Part shown: piece after piece, positions 24,130 to 32,323 of the stretch
Numbering within the stretch: the first letter of the stretch is position 1
How the letters are laid out: each line of letters starts with the position of its first letter
Source: Desulfonatronum sp. SC1
Lineage (GTDB): Bacteria; Desulfobacterota; Desulfovibrionia; Desulfovibrionales; Desulfonatronaceae
DNA: 43,020 bases
Direction of reading: 5' to 3'
Assembly: GCF_003046795.1 (NCBI RefSeq)
Contig: NZ_PZKN01000034.1
Span: 1-43,020 of the forward strand
The notes under the pieces: model-generated
Databases searched by the model: none
Seen by the model: only the letters and a program-made list of their open reading frames with translations
What the model was told of the DNA's origin: nothing
Made by a program: the position numbers and the translations under genes

Positions 24130-25847
24130 CCTCGCTGCAACGCATCGCCCAAACCCTGAGCCTGGCCGCCTTCCTGATCCTGCTCGGCCTAGCCCTCTTC
24201 CCCGTGCCGGACTGGGCCCCGGTGGACGCCTTCCTCCGCCTGGATCCCTTGGTCCTGGTGGGCACGACTCTGGCGGACCGGGCCTGGGTCGCCGCCCTGG
24301 CCCCGGCTGCCCTGATCCTGGTCCTTACCATGGTGCTGGGCCGCTTTTTCTGCGGCTATCTCTGCCCCATGGGCACCACCCTGGACATTACCGACGGTCC
24401 GGCCCGCTTCCCGGGTTCCGCCGGGAAGCGCTCGACTCAGGACGATCCCGCCGCTCCGCTCCTTCCGCCTCCGTCCCAACCTTCCAGCGGATTGCGCCGA
24501 GTCAAATACCTGGTCCTGTTCTTCATCATGGGTGCCGCCGTCCTGGAAGTGTCCGCGGTGTTTTTCGCGTCGCCCCTGTCCCTGATCACCCGCTTCTATA
24601 CGCTTCTGATCCACCCGGCGGCAGCCCTGCTCGGCGACGCCGCGCTCCACGCCCTACGTCCCCTGGCCCAGCATTTGGACTGGACCTGGGCCGCCTACGC
24701 CGAACTCCATCAGCCCAGATTCACGTCCCAATGGTTCCTTCTGCTGTTCTTCCTGGCTGTTTTCAGCTTGGCCAGATGGAGTCCCCGCTTCTGGTGCCGA
24801 TATCTCTGTCCTTCGGGGGCCCTGCTGGCCCTTGTGGGCCGACGGCCGCTGATCCGCAGAAACGTCTCCGAAGCCTGCACCGACTGCGGAGCCTGTCAAC
24901 GGCGTTGTCCCATGGCCGCCATTCCGGCGGACCCATTGCGGACCATCCACGAAGAATGCATCACCTGCCAGGAATGCGTCCGGATCTGTCCGGTTCAGGC
25001 CGTGACGTTCCAACCATACCACGAACCAAAAAGAGCCGTCAGGACGTCGCCGCGCTTTTCCCCGCAACGACGCGAGGCCTTGCTGGCCGGGCTGGCCGGG
25101 GCCGGGACCGCGACCCTGACCTACACCGGACTGCTGGAAGTCCGGGACGAAATGCTTCCCGGGGACATCTCTCCGGAAAACCTGCTTCGCCCACCGGGCA
25201 GTCTGCCGGAGCGCGACTTCCTGGCCCGCTGCATCCGCTGCGGGCTGTGCATGCGGGCCTGCCCCACCAACACCTTGCAGCCCATCTGGTTCCAAGCCGG
25301 AGTGATCGCCCTGTTCAGTCCTCGCCTGACCCCCCGCCGGGGCCCTTGCGAACCGGAATGCACGGCCTGCGGCCGGGTCTGCCCCACCGGGGCCATCCGC
25401 GACCTGCCCTTGACCGAAAAAACCTGGGCCAAGGTCGGAACCGCGATGATCCTGCGTCATAAGTGCCTAGCCTGGGAATGGAACAAAAAATGTCTTGTTT
25501 GCGACGAAGTTTGTCCGTATGATGCCATTGATTTGCGAAGGGTGGCGACCCATTCACATCCCGTACCATTCGTGGACGGCCGTAAATGTTCGGGATGCGG
25601 GTTCTGTGAATACCACTGCCCGGTCCGGCCCGCTTCGGCCATTGTCGTGGATTCCATGGAAGCGCTGCGAATAGGCGTTGGATCCCACAAAGCCCAAGGC
25701 CAAGAAATGGGGCTGATGCTGCACATCGTCCCGCCGGACCAAGCCGGGTCAGCCCCTCTCGGTCTGGAAACGCCGGAAACCGCCTTTGCTCCTCTTCCCG
25801 GCGCCGTGTCGGAAGAGGACGCCCTGCCTCCCGGCTTCACTCCCTGA
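24126..25847 (+). CDS. Membrane polyferredoxin, NapH-like part fused to NapG-like part
   Basis: 573 residues. The first about 250 residues are NapH/NosR-like with several membrane segments and two CxxxCP motifs (CGYLCPMGTTL, CRYLCPSGALL). Next are two [4Fe-4S] sets (CTDCGACQRRCPMAAIP, CITCQECVRICPVQAV). At about 310-330 an internal RREALLAGLAGAGTATLTYTG looks like a former twin-arginine signal. A NapG-like ferredoxin follows with CIRCGLCMRACPTNTL, CTACGRVCPTGAI, CLVCDEVCPYDAI and CSGCGFCEYHCPV. The protein should carry electrons across or along the cytoplasmic membrane, probably from quinol to a periplasmic partner. The fusion order (NapH then NapG) and coupling to DUF362 suggest that DUF362 is that partner; this is inference. 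Confidence 0.86.
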   Translation: MTSLQRIAQTLSLAAFLILLGLALFPVPDWAPVDAFLRLDPLVLVGTTLADRAWVAALAPAALILVLTMVLGRFFCGYLCPMGTTLDITDGPARFPGSAGKRSTQDDPAAPLLPPPSQPSSGLRRVKYLVLFFIMGAAVLEVSAVFFASPLSLITRFYTLLIHPAAALLGDAALHALRPLAQHLDWTWAAYAELHQPRFTSQWFLLLFFLAVFSLARWSPRFWCRYLCPSGALLALVGRRPLIRRNVSEACTDCGACQRRCPMAAIPADPLRTIHEECITCQECVRICPVQAVTFQPYHEPKRAVRTSPRFSPQRREALLAGLAGAGTATLTYTGLLEVRDEMLPGDISPENLLRPPGSLPERDFLARCIRCGLCMRACPTNTLQPIWFQAGVIALFSPRLTPRRGPCEPECTACGRVCPTGAIRDLPLTEKTWAKVGTAMILRHKCLAWEWNKKCLVCDEVCPYDAIDLRRVATHSHPVPFVDGRKCSGCGFCEYHCPVRPASAIVVDSMEALRIGVGSHKAQGQEMGLMLHIVPPDQAGSAPLGLETPETAFAPLPGAVSEEDALPPGFTP

Positions 25848-25924
25848 CCATCGCGGTATGGATCACCTCACCTCGGAAAAAACTCGAAGCGGATTGCGAA
25901 GAGACGATTATTTCGGACCAGACC

Positions 25925-27376
25925 ATGCATAGCCCCACCCCCTTGGATATCACCTCGCTTTGCCTGGAATACTCCAGGGCTCTGTCCGTCCAGAAACGCA
26001 TCCATGAAAAGATCGACGACTACGCGGACTACAACTTCTCCTCCCTGCAAAGCACGGCCCTGAACGTTTTTTTCGACCTAGCCCAGGAGTTCGATTCCTC
26101 TCGAGACCTGATGTCCGTCTGCGCCCTGATCCCCAAGGTGTTTTTCAACCTGGACTGCACCCTGTACTTGATCCAGGATCACCGCGTCGATCACGTCGTC
26201 ATTTGCCCGGAAAGGGGCCGGAAACCGAACCCCGCGCCGAACATTCCATTTTTCTCCATTCCCACGATCCACGAGGGCCATTATTATCTCCCGATCAAAG
26301 GCAACAAGGACCTTCAATCTCATATACCGGGAGACTCCGAGAATCATCTGATCGGCATCCTGGACATCCATCCGGCGGACGCCCTTTCCGACCACGACCG
26401 TCTTTTCCTGGAAAAATTCGCCAATCGAGTCGGATTTCAACTGCACAACCGGATGATCAGCCAGAAAAACCAGGAACACATCCAGTTCATCCGCAGTCTG
26501 GTCAAGGACATCGGGCACAACGTCATCGTGCCCAACATGTACTTCAGATTGTTTTACCGTCGCCTGGAAAGCACCATCAACGCCCTGGGCGAACTGGCCG
26601 AGGACATGCACCACCCCCCGACGGACGGCCTGTCCGGCGACGACGTGCGATGGAAGCAACTCATCGCCAGAATGGACTACGTTCAGGACGCGCTCCAGGA
26701 CCAGTTCCGGGAAATTCAGCGCCACTACGACAATACCAGCCTGTTCCTGGAAACATTGTTGCGCAGAAGTCATTTTGAGCAGGGACGGTACGTCCTTGAG
26801 AAGCGGGTTTGCAATTTCAAGAACCAGATCATCGATCCGCAGATCGCCCGATTCATGACCCAGTTTGAGGATCGCGGCATCGAAATCGCCTGGGCCGGGG
26901 TTCCGGACAAGGAAATCGAGGTGGTGGTGGACATCGGCCTGATCACCCAGGTCTACGCCAACCTGTTTTCCAACGCCGTGAAGTACGCCGCTCCGGTTCG
27001 CGACGCCCGGGGCCGGTGGGTCAAATTCCTGTCTTATGGATGGGAGGACATGCCTAATTTCTTCGGCAACGGCCTGGACGGGGTTAAGCTGAACGTCTTC
27101 ACCACCGGACCGCACATCACCGGCGAGGAACGGGATCGCCTTTTCGAGGAAGGGTTCCGGGCCGGGAACACCGGTCAGGAACCCGGGACGGGTCATGGAC
27201 TGTTCTTCATCCGCCAGATCGTGGAACTGCACGGCGGCAGAATGGGCTATGAGCCGACCCCCATGGGCAACAATTTTTATTTCATCCTGCCCAAAGAAGC
27301 TCCCCCGGCTTCGCCGCTGATTTCCCAATGCGATTATTCGCCAAACTCTTCACCAAGTCACTCGCCCGGCTCTTGA
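25925..27376 (+). CDS. Soluble sensor histidine kinase
   Basis: 483 residues, no signal peptide or membrane segment. Residues about 40-180 look like a GAF-type sensor (LIPKVFFNLDCTLYLI, LIGILDIHPADALSDHDRLF). A likely phosphoacceptor is the His of VKDIGHNVIVPNMYF (about residue 198), in an unusual box lacking the common HELRTP pattern. The HATPase_c part has an N-box VYANLFSNAVKYA (about 341) and a G2-box EPGTGHGLFFIRQIVELHGG. No response regulator is adjacent, so the partner is encoded elsewhere. The small hairpin over the stop codon may end the transcript. Confidence 0.82.
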   Translation: MHSPTPLDITSLCLEYSRALSVQKRIHEKIDDYADYNFSSLQSTALNVFFDLAQEFDSSRDLMSVCALIPKVFFNLDCTLYLIQDHRVDHVVICPERGRKPNPAPNIPFFSIPTIHEGHYYLPIKGNKDLQSHIPGDSENHLIGILDIHPADALSDHDRLFLEKFANRVGFQLHNRMISQKNQEHIQFIRSLVKDIGHNVIVPNMYFRLFYRRLESTINALGELAEDMHHPPTDGLSGDDVRWKQLIARMDYVQDALQDQFREIQRHYDNTSLFLETLLRRSHFEQGRYVLEKRVCNFKNQIIDPQIARFMTQFEDRGIEIAWAGVPDKEIEVVVDIGLITQVYANLFSNAVKYAAPVRDARGRWVKFLSYGWEDMPNFFGNGLDGVKLNVFTTGPHITGEERDRLFEEGFRAGNTGQEPGTGHGLFFIRQIVELHGGRMGYEPTPMGNNFYFILPKEAPPASPLISQCDYSPNSSPSHSPGS

Positions 27377-27384
27377 GCTTTTTT
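27369..27384 (+). terminator. Short hairpin with T6 over the kinase stop codon
   Basis: GCTC-TT-GAGC followed by TTTTTT. The stem is only 4 bp, so termination may be partial. A further AACCG...CGGTTTTTT hairpin lies near 27472-27496. Confidence 0.4.
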
Positions 27385-27564
27385 ACTGAGTGCGATATTC
27401 TAGTACCTATGCCGTAACGATTAGTTGCCGTCATGAGTAAGGAGGTGACGTTTTTCGCGACATTTCTGTAACCCAACCGTATTTCTTTTCGGTTTTTTCC
27501 GTGACACCACGGGCGTCGTGCCCTGCACCACTTACTAAGTTTTTTAGCAAAAGGAGTTGAAGTT

Positions 27565-28671
27565 ATGCGTAAACATGTTCTGAAGCCGCTGTTTTCCCTC
27601 TTGGCCCTCCTGGGCCTGTTGGCCCTCTGCCTAGGCGTGTCGACGACCGCCGTCGCCCAAACCGAACGGAACGTCCCAAAGGCGGAGAATTTTCTCTTTT
27701 TCATCGACCACTCCGGATCCATGGCCATGAGTGCCCCTTCCGAGTCCCAAAGCTCCCTGGCCGCCCGCCACGATCCGAACAAGCAGGAAAAAATCGAGGT
27801 GGCCAAGGAAGTCCTGAAGGCCGTTAATAATGATATTCCCGCCATCGCCTTCAACGCCAGCCTGTACACATACGGACCGTTCCAAGAGTACATCGCCCCT
27901 TCCCCGTACTCCAAGGATCGCCTGAATCAGGGCATCGACGACCTGCAGACCCAATACGACATCTTCGGTCGCCTGACCCCCATGGGCCTAGGCCTGAAGT
28001 CCCTTGACGCCGTGGTCGGCGGTCTGTCCAACCGACGCGCCGTGATCCTGGTCACGGACGGCGAGTCCAACATCGGCCCCAAGCCGCTGCCGGTGGTACA
28101 TGACATGTACGCAAAATACGGCGACAATATCTGCTTCCACGTGATCAGCTTCGCCCAGACCGCGGCTGAAAAGGCCCTGGTGGAACAGATCGCCGCCATC
28201 AACCCCTGCACGGTCACCGCGGACCTCATGGACCTGCTGGACGACGGCAAGCGCGCCGACTTCGTGCGCAAGGTGTTCTACGACGTGGAAGTCATCCCCG
28301 CCGCTCCGGTGGCCGCGCCCCCAGCCCCGGTTGAAGAAGTCATCGTCTTCCGCAACGTCAACTTTGACTTCGACAAGTTCAACATCAAGCCTGAATTCGC
28401 GCCCCTGCTCAAGGAAGCCGCTGAAATCATCAAGGCTCGCCCAGGCAAGCGGGTGGTCGTTGACGGCCACACCTGCAACATCGGCCCAGCCACCTACAAC
28501 ATGGGCCTTTCCGAGCGCCGCGCCTCCTCGGTCCGCAACTTCCTGGTCAACGAAGGCGTTCCCGCGGATCGCATCACGACTCAGGGCTTCGGTTTGACCC
28601 AGCCCCGTTTCGACAACAACACCCGCGAAGGACGCTCCCTGAACCGTCGCGTGGAAATTCGCTTCGAATAA
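27565..28671 (+). CDS. Secreted VWA-OmpA protein
   Basis: 368 residues with a signal peptide cleaved near TAVAQ. Residues about 40-210 are a von Willebrand A domain with the metal-ion site DHSGSM and a second-strand VILVTDGESN. Residues about 255-368 are an OmpA peptidoglycan-binding domain (FRNVNFDFDKFNIKPEF, VVVDGHTCNIG, LSERRASSVRNFL, RSLNRRVEIRFE). It should be anchored to the cell wall in the periplasm and bind protein ligands through VWA. GGAG is 7 nt before the ATG. Highly expressed-looking region: long leader, strong ribosome site and a following hairpin. Confidence 0.88.
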   Translation: MRKHVLKPLFSLLALLGLLALCLGVSTTAVAQTERNVPKAENFLFFIDHSGSMAMSAPSESQSSLAARHDPNKQEKIEVAKEVLKAVNNDIPAIAFNASLYTYGPFQEYIAPSPYSKDRLNQGIDDLQTQYDIFGRLTPMGLGLKSLDAVVGGLSNRRAVILVTDGESNIGPKPLPVVHDMYAKYGDNICFHVISFAQTAAEKALVEQIAAINPCTVTADLMDLLDDGKRADFVRKVFYDVEVIPAAPVAAPPAPVEEVIVFRNVNFDFDKFNIKPEFAPLLKEAAEIIKARPGKRVVVDGHTCNIGPATYNMGLSERRASSVRNFLVNEGVPADRITTQGFGLTQPRFDNNTREGRSLNRRVEIRFE

Positions 28672-28686
28672 CACCTCTCCAGTTCT

Positions 28687-28712
28687 GCTTCTCCCCCTCC
28701 CCGTCCGGGGAG
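28687..28712 (+). terminator. GC hairpin after the VWA-OmpA gene
   Basis: CCCCCTCCCC-GTCC-GGGGAGGGGG, a perfect 10-bp stem with no T-run. It may stabilise the upstream message or end transcription weakly. Confidence 0.5.
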
Positions 28713-28740
28713 GGGGCCTTCAACCCCTCACGAGACACCT

Positions 28741-29181
28741 ATGCGACACCTTCGCATGCTCCTGTTGCTGGCTGTTCTGCTTCCGGCGGCCTCTCTACCG
28801 GCGGCCGCCTCGGGATTCGACGCCCTGCCCGTCTCCTCGCAGGCTGTTTACATTGAACAACAATTCGCACTGTTTTCCCAAAACTGGATCGACAAGATCG
28901 ACCGCAATTTCATTTCCCGACTCGGAAACGTCGAATTCGTGAACAACGGCTCCGGCTATGTCGGGCGCTACATGCAGGTGGACCGGGATTCCGTGGCCTG
29001 GTCCGTCAAGCAGGCGGTCACCGGCCCCGGCAACTACATCGGCGTCCTGGAATACATTGAATGGACCTATGAATGCGCCGCCGAAAACCGAGACGCCGCC
29101 GCCCTGGGCCCCTTCGTGCAGGTCCATGGCCGTAAGGTCACGGAAATTTTTCAGTATCACGCCAATCGGTGGCTGGAATAG
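28741..29181 (+). CDS. Small periplasmic protein, unknown
   Basis: 146 residues with a signal peptide (MRHLRMLLLLAVLLPA...AAAS). The mature part is about 120 residues with a single cysteine, and includes GSGYVGRYMQVDRDSVAWSV and PGNYIGVLEYIEWTYEC. I do not recognise a family. It lies between a GC hairpin and a strong terminator, so it may be transcribed with the VWA-OmpA gene by read-through. The signal peptide and intact frame make it a credible gene. Confidence 0.7.
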   Translation: MRHLRMLLLLAVLLPAASLPAAASGFDALPVSSQAVYIEQQFALFSQNWIDKIDRNFISRLGNVEFVNNGSGYVGRYMQVDRDSVAWSVKQAVTGPGNYIGVLEYIEWTYECAAENRDAAALGPFVQVHGRKVTEIFQYHANRWLE

Positions 29182-29205
29182 CAGCTTAAAACAACCTTCC
29201 ATACT

Positions 29206-29245
29206 CCAAAAAAAAGCGACTCGGTTACACCGAGTCGCTTTTTTT
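29206..29245. terminator. Bidirectional Rho-independent terminator
   Basis: AAAAAGCGACTCGG-TTACA-CCGAGTCGCTTTTTTTTT: an 11-bp perfect stem with an A-run before and a T-run after. It closes the VWA-OmpA/unknown gene block and isolates the iron importer promoter. Confidence 0.9.
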
Positions 29246-29328
29246 TTGGGAAAACCGCTCAACACATTCTCGCCCCAGGACATGGCGGGGCCGACAAGTC
29301 CCTGTTTTCAACACCGCGCAAAACAACA

Positions 29329-29357
29329 TTGACAACAATCATGAAAGCGCCTATCAA
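29329..29357 (+). promoter_or_regulatory. Promoter of the iron importer operon
   Basis: TTGACA (29329-29334), a 17-nt spacer and TATCAA (29352-29357), about 70 bp before the substrate-binding-protein start. Iron regulation by Fur would be expected for this operon, but I see no convincing Fur box. Confidence 0.5.
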
Positions 29358-29426
29358 TTTCTTTCTCACTTTTTCTTGACCAAAAAGATTGCCTTACTCT
29401 CATATCAAACCGGAGGTTCATTGAAC

Positions 29427-30470
29427 ATGTCGCTTCAGAAAGGAACAAAAACCATATTTCTCACCCTGCCCTTGCTTGTCCTGTCCTTGATCTTTCCCGC
29501 GGTCCAGTCGGCGCATGCCGCGGAGGTCAACATCTATTCCGCGCGGCAGGAGCATCTGATCAAGCCGCTTCTGGACGAGTTTTCAGCCCAAACCGGAATC
29601 ACCACCAATCTGCTCACCGGCGAGGGCCCCGCGCTTCTGGAACGGCTGCGCAGTGAAGGCCGCAACAGCCCCGCGGACGTGCTGATCACCGTGGACGTCG
29701 GCAATCTGGTGGCCGCGAAGCAGGCCGGCGTCCTGCAGGCGACCCGCTCCGCAGTGCTGGAGGAGAACATCCCGGCCCAGTATCGCGACGACGAGGGGCA
29801 TTGGTACGGTCTCTCCTCGCGAGCCCGGATCATTTACTACGACCCGGAACGGATCGATTCCACGAAGATCACCACTTACGAAGCCCTCGCCGACCCGGCA
29901 CTGGGCAAGGTGATCTGCGTGCGCAGTTCCTCCAACATCTACAACCAGTCCCTGGTGGCTTCGATGATCGCCCACCACGGCGTGGAACAAACCGAAGCGT
30001 GGGTACGGGGATTCGTGAATAATTTCGCCCGTCGGCCCCAAGACAACGACACCGCGCAGATCCGTTCCGTGGCCTCCGGCGAGTGCGCCGTGGGCATTGC
30101 CAACAGCTACTATTTTGGACGCCTTCTAGCTTCCGAAGATCCGGCGGACCAGGACGTTACAGCCAAGGTGAGTGTGATGTGGCCCAACCAGGATGATCGC
30201 GGAGCCCATATGAACCTCAGCGGCGGCGGGGTGACGCAAAGCGCCCGGAACATCGACGAAGCCGTGAAGCTCCTGGAGTTTCTCTCCAGCCAGCAGGCCC
30301 AGGACATCTACGCCCGGGACAATAACGAGTATCCGGTCAATCCCCAGGTCCGACCCAGCGGTCCGGTGGTCCGGATGGGCGAGTTCAAGGCCGACGACCT
30401 GAATCTGTCCCTGATCGAAAAATTCAATGCCGAGGCCGTGCGGGTCATGGACCGCGCCGGTTGGCGCTAA
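29427..30470 (+). CDS. fbpA: Ferric-iron ABC transporter substrate-binding protein
   Basis: 347 residues from the ATG at 29427, with GGAGG upstream; a TTG at 29376 in the same frame lacks a site. A signal peptide ends near SAHA-AEVN. The mature protein follows the FbpA/FutA/IdiA pattern: NIYSARQEHLIKPLLDEFSA, GNLVAAKQAGVLQA, IIYYDPERI, and a late GIANSYYFGRLLAS holding the paired tyrosines that usually bind Fe(III). It would deliver ferric iron to the permease from the periplasm. First gene of fbpABC; an intercistronic hairpin separates it from the permease. Confidence 0.92.
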   Translation: MSLQKGTKTIFLTLPLLVLSLIFPAVQSAHAAEVNIYSARQEHLIKPLLDEFSAQTGITTNLLTGEGPALLERLRSEGRNSPADVLITVDVGNLVAAKQAGVLQATRSAVLEENIPAQYRDDEGHWYGLSSRARIIYYDPERIDSTKITTYEALADPALGKVICVRSSSNIYNQSLVASMIAHHGVEQTEAWVRGFVNNFARRPQDNDTAQIRSVASGECAVGIANSYYFGRLLASEDPADQDVTAKVSVMWPNQDDRGAHMNLSGGGVTQSARNIDEAVKLLEFLSSQQAQDIYARDNNEYPVNPQVRPSGPVVRMGEFKADDLNLSLIEKFNAEAVRVMDRAGWR

Positions 30471-30584
30471 ATCCTCCGCCTCAGCATCGTTTGCCCGGAA
30501 ACAACCTCTGAGGTAAACATTTCTCGCCCTGGGGCGCGATTTGATTTCGCCCTCGACCCTGACAACTGATACACCCAACCCCAG

Positions 30585-30618
30585 CCCTGGCGCGGTTCCT
30601 TAACCGCGTCGGGGCTCA
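30585..30618 (+). promoter_or_regulatory. Intercistronic hairpin between substrate-binding protein and permease
   Basis: AGCCC-TGG-CGCGGTT-CCTT-AACCGCG-TC-GGGGCT forms an interrupted stem in the 170-bp gap. There is no T-run, so it probably protects the 3' end of the abundant binding-protein message rather than terminating fully. Confidence 0.55.
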
Positions 30619-30640
30619 TTCCATTCACCGGAGTCTCTGC

Positions 30641-32263
30641 TTGCGCATCTGGATGTTCATGGTTCTGGGCCTTGCCGCCCTTGTGGCCGCGCCGATCCTG
30701 GTGATTATGGCCCACCTGTTCGTTCCTTCATTGGAAGTGTGGCAACATTTGGCCACCACGGTCCTGCCCCGCTACGTGGGCAATTCCCTGGGCCTGATGC
30801 TTGGCGTGGGCGCGGGAACCCTTGTGCTGGGGGTGAGCACGGCCTGGCTGGTGAGCATGACCAGCTTCCCCTGGCGGCGTTTTTTCGAGTGGAGTCTGAT
30901 CATCCCCCTGGCCATCCCGGCCTACGTCATTGCCTTCACCTATACCGGCCTGCTGGAGTACGGCGGCCCTGTGCAGACGCTGCTGCGGGAGACCTTCGGC
31001 TGGCGATCAGCGGCGGACTACTGGTTCCCTCAAATTCGTTCCCTGCCCGGGGCCATCGTGATGATGACCCTGGTCTTCTATCCGTATGTCTACATGCTCT
31101 CCCGGGCGGCGTTCCTTGAGCAGTCGGTCTGCGTCCTGGACGCCAGCCGGACCCTGGGCAGAGGCGCCTGGAGCACCTTCTTCGGCGTGGCCCTGCCCCT
31201 GGCCAGACCCGCGGTCGCCGGGGGCCTGGCCCTGGCCCTGATGGAGACATTGAATGATTTCGGAACAGTGGACTTCTTCGCCGTGGACACGTTCGTCACG
31301 GGAATCTACCGGACCTGGCTGGGACTGGGACAGCCGGCCATCGCCGCCCAGCTGGGCGCGGTGCTGATGTTCTTCATTCTAGGGCTGATTCTTCTGGAGC
31401 GCTGGTCCAGGCGGGGACGGGTCAGCCACACCACAGGCTACTATCGGCAACTGCCCCGGTTCCAGCTTTCCGGCATCTCCGCCGGGTTGGCCTTCACGGT
31501 CTGCTTTCTGCCGGTATTCTTTGGATTCATTCTCCCGGTGGGCGCGATGGTTATCTGGACATGGCAAACCTGGAATTTCGTCGATCCGCGCTATCTGCGC
31601 ATGGCCGGAACAAGCCTCTCCCTGGCCGGGATCAGCGCCGTAGCGGCGGTGGGGGCCGCGGTCCTGCTGGCCTACGGTCGCAGGCTGGTTCCGGGCAAGG
31701 TCACCGGGATTGCCGTTCAAACGGCTTCCCTGGGCTACGCCATCCCTGGGGCGGTCATCGCCCTGGGCATCATGATCCCCTTCGCCTTTCTGGACAACAC
31801 CGTGGACAATCTGGCCCGCACGCTCTTCGGCTACTCCACGGGCCTGCTGCTTACCGGCACCTGGACCGCGCTGATCTTCGCCTACGTGGTCCGCTTCCTG
31901 GCCGTGTCCACCAATACCGTCGAAGCCAGCCTGCAAAAGGTCACGCCCAACATGGACGGCGCGGCCAGGACCCTGGGCCTGTCCGCCGGTCAGACCCTGC
32001 GCCGGGTGCACGGGCCGATCATGCGCGCCAGCCTGCTCACCGCGGGAGTCCTGGTTTTCGTGGACGTAATGAAGGAACTGCCGGCCACCTTGATGATGCG
32101 CCCCTTTGGTTTGAACACCCTGGCCATCCGCTCCTACGAGCTGGCCTCGGACGGCCTGCTCAAGGAGTCGTCCAGCTCATCCCTGGCCATTGTCCTGGCC
32201 GGGATCATCCCCGTGATTCTGGCCAGCCTGATGATCGCCAGATCCAGACCCGGTCAGACGTAA
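30641..32263 (+). CDS. fbpB: Ferric-iron ABC transporter permease (two fused MetI-like halves)
   Basis: 540 residues. Start TTG at 30641, chosen because GGAG lies 7-8 nt upstream; ATG codons at 30653 and 30659 are possible. About twelve hydrophobic segments form two BPD-transport domains. Each half has a coupling-helix EAA loop: DASRTLGRGAWSTFFGVALP in the first, DGAARTLGLSAGQTLRRVHG in the second. The architecture is that of FbpB/SfuB. It moves Fe(III) across the inner membrane together with FbpC. 60 bp precede the ATPase gene. Confidence 0.92.
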   Translation: MRIWMFMVLGLAALVAAPILVIMAHLFVPSLEVWQHLATTVLPRYVGNSLGLMLGVGAGTLVLGVSTAWLVSMTSFPWRRFFEWSLIIPLAIPAYVIAFTYTGLLEYGGPVQTLLRETFGWRSAADYWFPQIRSLPGAIVMMTLVFYPYVYMLSRAAFLEQSVCVLDASRTLGRGAWSTFFGVALPLARPAVAGGLALALMETLNDFGTVDFFAVDTFVTGIYRTWLGLGQPAIAAQLGAVLMFFILGLILLERWSRRGRVSHTTGYYRQLPRFQLSGISAGLAFTVCFLPVFFGFILPVGAMVIWTWQTWNFVDPRYLRMAGTSLSLAGISAVAAVGAAVLLAYGRRLVPGKVTGIAVQTASLGYAIPGAVIALGIMIPFAFLDNTVDNLARTLFGYSTGLLLTGTWTALIFAYVVRFLAVSTNTVEASLQKVTPNMDGAARTLGLSAGQTLRRVHGPIMRASLLTAGVLVFVDVMKELPATLMMRPFGLNTLAIRSYELASDGLLKESSSSSLAIVLAGIIPVILASLMIARSRPGQT

Positions 32264-32323
32264 CCACCGACTCATGCAACAGCTTTTTCCCCCAACCCAC
32301 GACAACAGCGAAAGGCCCTTTCC

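Noticed and set aside
26078-27328. 416-codon minus-strand frame opposite the histidine kinase
   Set aside because: Shadow; the kinase on the plus strand has HATPase motifs in order.
29300-29426. Fur box upstream of the iron importer
   Set aside because: No stretch approaches the 19-bp GATAATGATAATCATTATC pattern closely enough to report.
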